Positions 18,329 through 25,705 of a DNA stretch of 64,000 nucleotides are shown in pieces. This DNA comes from Kordia sp. GTDB taxonomy: Bacteria; Bacteroidota; Bacteroidia; Flavobacteriales; Flavobacteriaceae. The notes under the pieces were generated by a model. It worked only from the letters and a program-made list of their open reading frames with translations, searched no databases and was not told the DNA's origin. Location of the stretch: the NCBI RefSeq assembly GCF_022447245.1, contig NZ_JAKVBC010000004.1, forward strand, positions 1-64,000, written 5' to 3'. The position numbers and the translations under genes are program-made. Each line of letters opens with the position of its first letter. Within the stretch, counting starts at the first letter, position 1.

Positions 18329-19951
18329 ATGGCAACCGTAGATTATATCATTATTGGGGCGGGCTCTGCTGGCTGCCTTTTGGCAAATCGCCTTTCGGCA
18401 AATAAAAAGCATCAGGTAATCCTCCTAGAAGCAGGTGGTAGGGATAAAAATCCTAATATTCATATCCCTGCAGCATTTAGTAAGTTATTTAAGGCAAAAG
18501 AGGATTGGAATTACAGCACTGTTCCTCAGAAATACATGAATGGTCGTCAGATGTTCCAACCAAGAGGTAAAGTATTAGGAGGTAGTAGCAGTACCAATGC
18601 GATGATCTACATTCGTGGGCACCGCTACGACTATGATCAATGGGCAAAACTAGGTAACAAGGGTTGGTCTTATGAGGAAGTACTTCCTTACTTCAAATCA
18701 TTTGAGCACAATACTCGATTGAAGGATGAATTTCATGGCCAGAAAGGAGAACTCAATGTTACCGATCAGCCTTGGCGTCACCCTTTCGGGAAAAGACTCT
18801 TAGATGCTGCGAAAGCAGCAGGATACGATTGGAATGAAGATTTTAATGGTGCAGCACAAGAGGGTTTTGGCTATTATCAAGTTACTCAAAAAGAAGGCCG
18901 ACGCCATAGTGGCGCAGCCGCTTTCTTAAGCCCCGTATTACACCGCTCAAACTTAAATGTGGAGATCAATGCATTAGTGCATAAAATCATCGTAGAAAAT
19001 GGCGAAGCCAAAGCAGTACTATTTGAACAAAATGGCACTGTACGTACCATTCACGCACAAAAGGAAGTTATTCTTTGTGCAGGTGCCTTTGGCAGTCCAC
19101 ATCTTTTAATGCTTTCCGGTATCGGTCACGAAGCAGAGCTTCGTCAACATGGCATAAAAGTAGAACATCACTTGCCTGGAGTAGGTAAAAACTTACAAGA
19201 CCACCTGATCGGTGGTATGGCCATTAGCACGCATGATAAAACGACCTTGGATGGTGTAGAAAGATTCCCGCAAGTATTCAAAAATCTTTGGCAATATTTT
19301 GTAAACAAAGGAGGCCCACTAAGCTCTAATGTTGCAGAGCTAGGGGGATTTTTAAAATCTGATCCGGCTATTCCAGCACCAGATTTACAGTTTTTGTTCG
19401 CCGCTGCCTACTTCGTAGAGCATGGATTCCAAAACCCTAAAACTGGAAATGGCTATAGCTTTGGACCAACCCTAATTGCTCCATTCAGTAAAGGTGAAGT
19501 ACGATTAGCTTCCAAAAATCCTCATGATTATATAGCCATTGATCCTAATTATTTTAGCGATGAAAGGGATGTACAAGTCATGCTGAAGGGATCCCATATT
19601 GTACAAAAGATTTTGGATCAGGCCCCTTTCGATCGTGTAAGAGGCAAAACGTTTATGCCCAATAAAGAGATTCAAAATGATGATGAAATGGCTTACTTTT
19701 TACGGCAGTATTGCGAAACGCTTTATCATCCCGTCGGCACCTGTAAAATGGGCAGCGATGATCAGGCTGTAGTAGATGAACAACTGCGTGTTCATGGCGT
19801 TCGAAAGCTACGAGTAGTAGATGCTTCCATTATGCCCATTATCATACGAGGGAATACCAATGCACCAACTATGATGATTGCAGAAAAAGCATCAAGTATG
19901 ATATTACAACAAAGCTCAAAAAGTACCCAAACCATTCGTCAAGAAGCATAA
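18329..19951 (+). CDS. GMC-family FAD-dependent oxidoreductase (choline dehydrogenase-like)
   Basis: This 540-residue flavoprotein of the glucose-methanol-choline family starts at an ATG at 18329; an in-frame TTG two codons upstream is less likely. The FAD-binding Rossmann motif IIIGAGSAGCLLA starts at residue 7, the GMC signature is GGSSSTNAMIYIRG (about 86-99), and the active-site histidine lies in YHPVGTCKMG (about 470). The C-terminal block GNTNAPTMMIAEKAS closes the FAD domain. Family members oxidise alcohols to aldehydes. It leads a plus-strand cluster; the next gene starts 3 bp after its stop, so the two are translationally close. The alcohol substrate is unknown. Confidence 0.88.
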   Translation: MATVDYIIIGAGSAGCLLANRLSANKKHQVILLEAGGRDKNPNIHIPAAFSKLFKAKEDWNYSTVPQKYMNGRQMFQPRGKVLGGSSSTNAMIYIRGHRYDYDQWAKLGNKGWSYEEVLPYFKSFEHNTRLKDEFHGQKGELNVTDQPWRHPFGKRLLDAAKAAGYDWNEDFNGAAQEGFGYYQVTQKEGRRHSGAAAFLSPVLHRSNLNVEINALVHKIIVENGEAKAVLFEQNGTVRTIHAQKEVILCAGAFGSPHLLMLSGIGHEAELRQHGIKVEHHLPGVGKNLQDHLIGGMAISTHDKTTLDGVERFPQVFKNLWQYFVNKGGPLSSNVAELGGFLKSDPAIPAPDLQFLFAAAYFVEHGFQNPKTGNGYSFGPTLIAPFSKGEVRLASKNPHDYIAIDPNYFSDERDVQVMLKGSHIVQKILDQAPFDRVRGKTFMPNKEIQNDDEMAYFLRQYCETLYHPVGTCKMGSDDQAVVDEQLRVHGVRKLRVVDASIMPIIIRGNTNAPTMMIAEKASSMILQQSSKSTQTIRQEA

Positions 19952-19954
19952 AGA

Positions 19955-21094
19955 ATGAAACAAACAGATGTATTAATTGTAGGGGCTGGACCTGCAGGAC
20001 TAGCCATGGCAGCTCATTTGCGAAAGCGAAATATAGACTTCCATATCATCGAAAAAAGTGATCGAGTAGGTAATGCATGGCATAAACATTATGATCGATT
20101 ACACTTACATACAGTAAAGCAGTTATCCCATCTCCCATTCAAACCATTTCCAGAGCACTACCCACTGTATGTCTCCAAACAACTGCTAACGGATTATTTC
20201 TACGAATACGCTACTACCTTTGGTATTCAGCCACAATTGAATACAGCAGCAAAGAAAATGACCAAAAATTCAAATGGTTGGACGGTAGAAACAGAAAATG
20301 GTGAAACCATTGAAACCAAGCAGTTAATTATAGCCTCAGGTGTAAACAGGCATCCTGTACATCCTTACTTTCAAGATGAAGAAGATTTCCAAGGCGAAAT
20401 CATTCATAGTCGTTTTTATAAAAACGCACTAGCATACAAAGGGAAAAAAGTACTGGTCATTGGTATGGGCAATACTGGAGCAGAAATTGCACTCGATCTG
20501 TGTGAGAATGGTGCAGAATCGTTCATCTCTGTAAGAAGTCCCATCAACATCGTGCCCAGAGATATCATGGGCCGCCCTACGCAGCTTACTGCCAAAAAAT
20601 TGCAAAAATTACCGAATTGGCTCAGTGATTGGATTGCAGTACAATTAAGAAAATTTACGGTCGGTGATATCAGTAGATACGGCATCCAAACGCCTAAAAT
20701 GCCGCCAATGAAACAGCTCCGGGTCACAGGCAAGACCCCAGTTATAGACATTGGAACATTAGAACAAATAAAAAAGGGAAATATCAAAGTCGTACCGGCC
20801 ATTGATCGATTTACTACTTCTGGAGTCTTATTCAAAAATGGGGATGAATACCCATTTGATGCGATCATTTTAGCTACAGGCTATCGTTCTGGTATTCAAG
20901 ACTTTTTTGATCATACCGAAGATTTGCTCGATGATTATGATATTCCTAAACAGGTCATCGGCAAAGATAATTTTGAAAATGTTTATTTCTTAGGTTATGA
21001 TAATTACACACCAGGAGGTATCTTGGGTGTCATCAATAGAGATTCTGCTATCATTGCAGAGCATATTGCGAAAGTTAATAGTGTAACGGTATAG
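19955..21094 (+). CDS. Flavin-containing monooxygenase-like protein
   Basis: This 379-residue protein has two dinucleotide-binding motifs: GAGPAGLA (about 10-17) for FAD and GMGNTGAE (about 170-177) for NADPH. Segments such as HYDRLHLHTVKQLSHLPF and LATGYRSGIQ are typical of the bacterial relatives of plant YUCCA and other N- or Baeyer-Villiger-type monooxygenases. The product probably inserts oxygen into a nitrogen, sulfur or carbonyl centre, but the substrate cannot be predicted. It is 3 bp downstream of the GMC oxidoreductase, so coupled expression is likely. Confidence 0.8.
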   Translation: MKQTDVLIVGAGPAGLAMAAHLRKRNIDFHIIEKSDRVGNAWHKHYDRLHLHTVKQLSHLPFKPFPEHYPLYVSKQLLTDYFYEYATTFGIQPQLNTAAKKMTKNSNGWTVETENGETIETKQLIIASGVNRHPVHPYFQDEEDFQGEIIHSRFYKNALAYKGKKVLVIGMGNTGAEIALDLCENGAESFISVRSPINIVPRDIMGRPTQLTAKKLQKLPNWLSDWIAVQLRKFTVGDISRYGIQTPKMPPMKQLRVTGKTPVIDIGTLEQIKKGNIKVVPAIDRFTTSGVLFKNGDEYPFDAIILATGYRSGIQDFFDHTEDLLDDYDIPKQVIGKDNFENVYFLGYDNYTPGGILGVINRDSAIIAEHIAKVNSVTV

Positions 21095-21226
21095 TGTTTA
21101 ATAGTATAAGCGTATTATAGTTAATGGTAGTACTATTTCACTGTAAACCAATATCCATTATTCTATTAAGCATTAACTTTCCCCCTGAAACCATTAACCA
21201 AAACTAGCGACTGAAACCAACAAAAC

Positions 21227-22624
21227 ATGAATCCACTTATTCAAAACGATGCTACTATTTTGGGGCTATTGATCATTACACTAGCCTTTGTTTTTGTTAC
21301 TTCTAGTAGTAAAAATCCTGGATGGAAGAAGTTTTATACTTACGTTCCACCATTATTATTGTGTTATTTCCTACCTGCATTATTACATTGGCCTTTAGGT
21401 ATTATTGCACCAGTTTGGTATAAAGATATGGATGCAGTACGTAGTTTCTTGCAAGAAAGTATCTTACCCAACTTGCCAAATGATGCTAGCCTTGGAACGA
21501 TCAAGGAATTATTAAAAGAACAGGGGTTGACAGAAGATGCTATTGGTGCATATGCGACCAAGTCTAAGCTCTACTTTATGGCATCTCGTTACTTATTACC
21601 AGCTAGTTTAGTTTTGCTTTGTATTGGCATCGACTTTAAAGGCTTAATGAACTTGGGTTGGAAACCAATCGTTATGTTCTTAGCAGCAACTGTTGGTATT
21701 ATCCTAGGTGGGCCAGTAGCATTACTTTTCATTTCTACGATTGCTCCAGATATTATTTCTGCAGAACCTGATCAGGTTTGGAGAGGGCTTTCGACGGTTG
21801 CAGGAAGTTGGATTGGTGGTGGCGCTAATCAAACCGCCATGAAGGAAATCTTTGAGGTGCGAGATAATCTCTTTGCTTCCATGATTGTCGTGGACGTTGT
21901 CGTAGCTAATATTTGGATGGGCTTCTTGCTTTATGGGGCAAGTATTTCCAATAAAGTGGATGGTTGGTTAAAAGCGGATAACACGGCTATTACTGACCTA
22001 AAAGAAAGAATCCAAAATTTCCGCGCAGGTATCGAGGTGATCCCAAATACCACTCAAGTTTTTGTATTACTTGCCGTAGCATTTGGTGGCGTAGCCGTAG
22101 CCCACTTTGGCTCAGATATCATTACACCTGCCATGAGTTCTTTTAAAGAGACCTTAAATGATTTAGGACTAAACTCTCTAATGTCTGGCTTCTTCTGGTT
22201 AGTGGTTATTGCGACTACGCTTGGTTTAGGTTTATCTTTCACCAAAGCAAGAAATTTAGAAGGGGTAGGAGCTTCTAGATGGGGAAGTGTTTTCATCTAT
22301 ATTTTAGTAGCTACCATTGGTATGAAAATGAACCTCGGTGAGGTACTAGATAATCTTGGTCTTTTCGCAGTTGGTATTATATGGATGTTGATCCACGTTA
22401 TCATTCTACTTTTTGTAGCTTATTTGATAAAAGCGCCATTCTTCTTCGTAGCTGTGGGTAGCCAAGCCAATGTTGGTGGCGCCGCTTCTGCACCGATTGT
22501 CGCCTCTGCATTTAGTCCAGCACTTGCCCCTGTTGGGGTGCTTATGGCTGTTCTAGGTTATGCATTGGGTACTTATGGTGCCCTGATTTGTGCATACATG
22601 ATGCAAGCGGTTGCGGGAGGATAA
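21227..22624 (+). CDS. DUF819-family membrane permease
   Basis: This 465-residue protein has about eleven transmembrane segments and the DUF819 (YjcL-like) signatures SWIGGGANQTAMKEIF (about 196-211) and GSQANVGGAASAPIVASAF (about 415-433). These two glycine/alanine-rich, Asn- and Gln-containing loops occur at pseudo-symmetric positions in the two halves, as in inverted-repeat secondary carriers. The transported compound is not established for the family. It follows the monooxygenase by 132 bp on the same strand and ends in a long hairpin. A role in importing the substrate of the surrounding oxidoreductases is inference from position. Confidence 0.75.
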   Translation: MNPLIQNDATILGLLIITLAFVFVTSSSKNPGWKKFYTYVPPLLLCYFLPALLHWPLGIIAPVWYKDMDAVRSFLQESILPNLPNDASLGTIKELLKEQGLTEDAIGAYATKSKLYFMASRYLLPASLVLLCIGIDFKGLMNLGWKPIVMFLAATVGIILGGPVALLFISTIAPDIISAEPDQVWRGLSTVAGSWIGGGANQTAMKEIFEVRDNLFASMIVVDVVVANIWMGFLLYGASISNKVDGWLKADNTAITDLKERIQNFRAGIEVIPNTTQVFVLLAVAFGGVAVAHFGSDIITPAMSSFKETLNDLGLNSLMSGFFWLVVIATTLGLGLSFTKARNLEGVGASRWGSVFIYILVATIGMKMNLGEVLDNLGLFAVGIIWMLIHVIILLFVAYLIKAPFFFVAVGSQANVGGAASAPIVASAFSPALAPVGVLMAVLGYALGTYGALICAYMMQAVAGG

Positions 22625-22630
22625 GAGTTG

Positions 22631-22668
22631 TTTTTAGTTACCTCAATAGTTATTGGGGTAACTAAAAA
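22631..22668. terminator. Long hairpin after the DUF819 gene
   Basis: TTTTTAGTTACC (22631-22642) pairs perfectly with GGTAACTAAAAA (22657-22668). The inner CAATA/TATTG pairing extends the stem to 18 bp including one G-T pair, with a 2-nt loop. It lies 7 bp after the stop. No T-run follows on the plus strand, so it may be a processing or attenuation stem rather than a classic terminator. Confidence 0.55.
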
Positions 22669-22709
22669 CCATTCCCCTCTTCTACTGTTGTGATTCAAAA
22701 TAAACAAAC

Positions 22710-23327
22710 ATGAATCGTACAATTACAATAGAAGAGATTTTGGATATGGAGCGCTTTCAGCGCTTGCACTTGATCAATACCATTGTTGGTTATAAAAATT
22801 TGAACTTAATTGGTACTATTGGACATCGAAAAGTCACGAATCTTGGGCTTTTTAACTCTTTTGTCCACGTGGGAGCAAATCCACCTCACTTAGGCTTTAT
22901 GATCCGCCAGTTGACGGTGCCTCGTCACACTTACCACAATATTAAAGCTAATAAATACTTTACCGTTAATCACATTCATGAGGAGATTTTGGCGAAAGCC
23001 CACCAAAGCTCTGCCAATTATCCAGAGAATATATCTGAATTTGCTGCTACTGGATTGACAGAAGAATATACCGACCGCCATCCAGCACCTTATGTCAAAG
23101 AAAGCCGTGTAAAAATAGGTTGCGAATACGCTGAAGAACATCACATGAAACTAAATGGAATGATCTTCCTTGTTGGGAAAATTGTAGAAATCATCTTGCC
23201 AGAAGATGGAATCGATGAAAGCGGACATCTTAAACTTCCAGAATTAGGTACCTTAGCCTGTACTGGATTAGATACTTATTTTGAAGGCAAACAAATCGAA
23301 CGTTTGCCCTACGCAAGAGTAAAGTGA
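22710..23327 (+). CDS. Flavin reductase-like FMN-binding protein
   Basis: This 205-residue protein has the split-barrel flavin reductase fold. The segment GHRKVTNLGLFNSFVHVGAN (about 37-56) is the FMN-contacting strand, followed by GFMIRQLTVPRHTYHNI and FTVNHIHEE. Proteins of this family supply reduced flavin to monooxygenases or act directly as FMN-dependent reductases. The gap to the nitrilase gene downstream is only 6 bp, so the two form a translationally close pair. It could serve the upstream monooxygenase, though that enzyme has its own NADPH site, so the partner is uncertain. Confidence 0.75.
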   Translation: MNRTITIEEILDMERFQRLHLINTIVGYKNLNLIGTIGHRKVTNLGLFNSFVHVGANPPHLGFMIRQLTVPRHTYHNIKANKYFTVNHIHEEILAKAHQSSANYPENISEFAATGLTEEYTDRHPAPYVKESRVKIGCEYAEEHHMKLNGMIFLVGKIVEIILPEDGIDESGHLKLPELGTLACTGLDTYFEGKQIERLPYARVK

Positions 23328-23333
23328 TAAATC

Positions 23334-24230
23334 ATGAAGACCAAAGTCGCTGTCGTTCAGGCTACGCCTGCCCTTTTTGATAAAAATCGAACGCTAAATA
23401 TTGTTGCAGACTGGACAAAAAAGGTAGCGCAAGAAGGTGCCCAGTTAGTACTTTTCCCGGAGGCATTTATCCCTTGTTATCCAAGAGGCTTAAGTTTTGG
23501 GGCAGTGGTTGGTAGCCGCAAAGCTGAAGGAAGAGAACATTGGTTAAAATATAATAGCGAAAGTGTAGTTGTACCCAGTACCGATACAGAACGCTTGGCG
23601 CAAATAGCAAAAGAACATCAAGTATATTTGATCATCGGTATCATTGAAAAAGATCAAACAAGCAGTCTTTATTGCACGATGCTTTACTTTTCGCCTGACG
23701 GCAAATTGATGGGCAAGCATCGCAAACTCAAACCAACAGGCTCGGAGCGGATTATCTGGGGAGAAGGCGATGGCAGTGATTTGCACGTATTCGATACCCC
23801 TTTCGGGAAATTAGGAGGCTTGATTTGCTGGGAAAACTATATGCCATTGGCAAGATTTGCCCTTTACCAACAAAATATCCAAATCTACCTCGCCCCTACT
23901 GCTGATCATCGGGAGTCTTGGACAGCAAGTATGCAGCATATTGCTTGTGAAGGTCGTTGCTTTGTGTTGGGATGTAATCAGTATGTTGAAAAAAGTGATT
24001 ATCCAGAAGCTTTTCAAGCAGAGATTACTGATCAACCAGACATCATGAGTAAGGGAGGTAGTGTAATTGTCGATCCATTAGGAAATATCATTGCAGGCCC
24101 ATTATGGGATCAGGAAGGTATACTTTTCGCAGACATTGATGTGGAAGATACGGTCCGAGGAAAATTAGACTTTGATGCTACTGGTCATTATAATAGACCT
24201 GATGTTTTTGAGTTTCGTGTTAAGACCTAA
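23334..24230 (+). CDS. Nitrilase-family carbon-nitrogen hydrolase
   Basis: This 298-residue cytoplasmic enzyme has the complete nitrilase triad: E43 in LFPEAFIPCYPRG, K131 in HRKLKPTGSER and C165 in GGLICWENYMPLAR. The CWENYMPLAR context around the cysteine is that of true nitrilases (nitrile to carboxylic acid plus ammonia) rather than amidases or carbamoylases. Lengths of 300-340 are usual for the family. It is the last gene of the plus-strand oxidoreductase/transport set and starts 6 bp after the flavin reductase. An organic nitrile is therefore a plausible intermediate of the pathway, but which one is unknown. Confidence 0.85.
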   Translation: MKTKVAVVQATPALFDKNRTLNIVADWTKKVAQEGAQLVLFPEAFIPCYPRGLSFGAVVGSRKAEGREHWLKYNSESVVVPSTDTERLAQIAKEHQVYLIIGIIEKDQTSSLYCTMLYFSPDGKLMGKHRKLKPTGSERIIWGEGDGSDLHVFDTPFGKLGGLICWENYMPLARFALYQQNIQIYLAPTADHRESWTASMQHIACEGRCFVLGCNQYVEKSDYPEAFQAEITDQPDIMSKGGSVIVDPLGNIIAGPLWDQEGILFADIDVEDTVRGKLDFDATGHYNRPDVFEFRVKT

Positions 24231-24299
24231 AAAGCCATCATAGGAGCTTATAGATTAGACGAATAATTGGGTTCAAACGTAGATCATTCTTCCATAAAT

Positions 24300-24352
24300 A
24301 AAGAGCAATCTCCATTTTGCAGAAAAACGAAACAAAATGAGGATTGCTCTTT
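24300..24352 (+). promoter_or_regulatory. Hairpin enclosing the start codon of the serine hydrolase gene
   Basis: AAAGAGCAATC (24300-24310) pairs with GATTGCTCTTT (24342-24352), and CATTTTG (24313-24319) pairs with CAAAATG (24333-24339), with a two-base mismatch between the two blocks. The loop is 13 nt and A-rich. The ATG at 24337-24339 is fully inside the stem, so translation initiation should depend on opening it. Confidence 0.6.
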
Positions 24353-25461
24353 ACATTTTTTTAGCGCTTGTAGCTCTAGCATTAGGCAGTTTTACATGGG
24401 CCTATTTTTACGTCACCAATATTCCTACACTAGAAATTAGTGAAAATGCATCTCTAGAAAATAAAATCGAACAGATTGATGCTTACCTTCAAGATTTACA
24501 AGAAAAAGGTCGATTTAATGGTGCTATCTTGATTGCTAAAGACCATCAACCTTTACTCATGAAAGGCTATGGTTGGCATGGGATGAAAAAAGAAAAAGCA
24601 CTCACCCCACAGTCTTCTTTCCGACTAGCATCGGTTTCTAAGCAATTTACGGCTACTGGCATTCTAATTCTAAAAGAAAAAGGATTGTTAGACCTAGACG
24701 CCCCCGTAATAACTTACTTAAAAGATTATCCTTATCCAGAAGTGAAAGTTAGACATCTACTTAACCAGACTTCTGGAACGCCAGATAACTATATGTCTTT
24801 ATTCGAGAAACATAAAGAGAAAAAAGGGGATACTCTGAGTATTCAAGGGATGGTGCAATTAGTCAGTCAACACCCAGAGGAAGTTTTAGCGAAAGCGGGA
24901 ACTACTTACCAATACTCTAATACCAATTATGTTCTATTAGCAGGAATTGTTGAAACAGTATCTGGCCAAACCTTCGAAGCATTTATGCAATCAGAACTTT
25001 TCGAACCTATGGGTATGAAAAATTCGAGAGTATGGAACCTCTTTTCTGCTGATGAAACCTTCCCCAACAAGACCGATGACTTCGACGGTATGCTAAAAAA
25101 GACCTTAAAACCTACTTTGCTTGATGGTGTAGCAGGAGATGGTGCAGTGTTCTGTAGTGTAGAAGATTTTTTGATTTGGGATAAATTCTGGTATGGTAAT
25201 GATATTATCAGCCAAGAAAGTATCAATGAAGCTTTTACTCCTCCTAGTTTACCTGATGGGAAAGAAACGAACTATGGTTTCGGTTGGGTCATACAAGGGA
25301 ATATGATTTGGCATAATGGTAGCTGGCTAGGTGCAAGGACCTTCTTTGGTCGCAACGTAAAAGAAAAAACTTGTATCGCACTTTTAGACAACTCTTCAAA
25401 TCTTAATTCAGAAGGAATTCTAAGAGAGATTCAAAAGGCAGGTATCCTAAAAGATAAATAG
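24337..25461 (+). CDS. Membrane-anchored serine hydrolase of the class C beta-lactamase/PBP fold
   Basis: This 374-residue protein has an N-terminal signal-anchor (about 3-28) and a beta-lactamase-related domain outside the inner membrane. Catalytic motifs are all present: S99-V-S-K102 (SxxK), Y193-S-N195 (YxN) and HNGS near residue 320 (HxG, replacing KTG). Relatives include D-alanyl carboxypeptidases, esterases and aminopeptidases; the HxG form is common in esterase- and peptidase-like members, so beta-lactam resistance should not be assumed. The start codon sits in a long hairpin and the gene ends in a 13-bp terminator stem. It appears monocistronic. Confidence 0.82.
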   Translation: MRIALYIFLALVALALGSFTWAYFYVTNIPTLEISENASLENKIEQIDAYLQDLQEKGRFNGAILIAKDHQPLLMKGYGWHGMKKEKALTPQSSFRLASVSKQFTATGILILKEKGLLDLDAPVITYLKDYPYPEVKVRHLLNQTSGTPDNYMSLFEKHKEKKGDTLSIQGMVQLVSQHPEEVLAKAGTTYQYSNTNYVLLAGIVETVSGQTFEAFMQSELFEPMGMKNSRVWNLFSADETFPNKTDDFDGMLKKTLKPTLLDGVAGDGAVFCSVEDFLIWDKFWYGNDIISQESINEAFTPPSLPDGKETNYGFGWVIQGNMIWHNGSWLGARTFFGRNVKEKTCIALLDNSSNLNSEGILREIQKAGILKDK

Positions 25462-25463
25462 TG

Positions 25464-25499
25464 CTTTGGGGAATAATTATGGAAAGTTATTCCCCAAAG
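25464..25499 (+). terminator. Terminator hairpin after the serine hydrolase gene
   Basis: CTTTGGGGAATAA (25464-25476) pairs perfectly over 13 bp with TTATTCCCCAAAG (25487-25499), starting 2 bp after the stop codon. The loop is 10 nt. No long T-run follows. Confidence 0.65.
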
Positions 25500-25504
25500 A
25501 ATCT

Positions 25505-25686
25505 AAGAGCATGTTTAAATTTTCTACTGCCTGAAAACCAAAGTTTTGAGAACTTTGGCGTCCGATTGGATCAGTTATTTAGCTCGCTAAACGCCTTCAC
25601 AAATCGTTAGCCAAAACCCTACCTTGACTGGTAGGCAAGCTCAAATCGTTGATTATCAGTTTGAATAAAATTTAAACACACTCTTA
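25505..25686. repeat. Dispersed repeat family B, copy B2 (intact termini)
   Basis: This is a 182-bp element with 19-bp terminal inverted repeats: AAGAGCATGTTTAAATTTT (25505-25523) and AAAATTTAAACACACTCTT (25668-25686), 17 of 19 complementary. The interior has short hairpins such as CAAAGTT/AACTTTG and shares ordered blocks with copy B1 at 2529. It has no coding capacity, so it resembles a MITE. It ends 19 bp before the helicase start codon. Confidence 0.8.
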
Positions 25687-25705
25687 ATTTCAGAAGTGGA
25701 AATAT

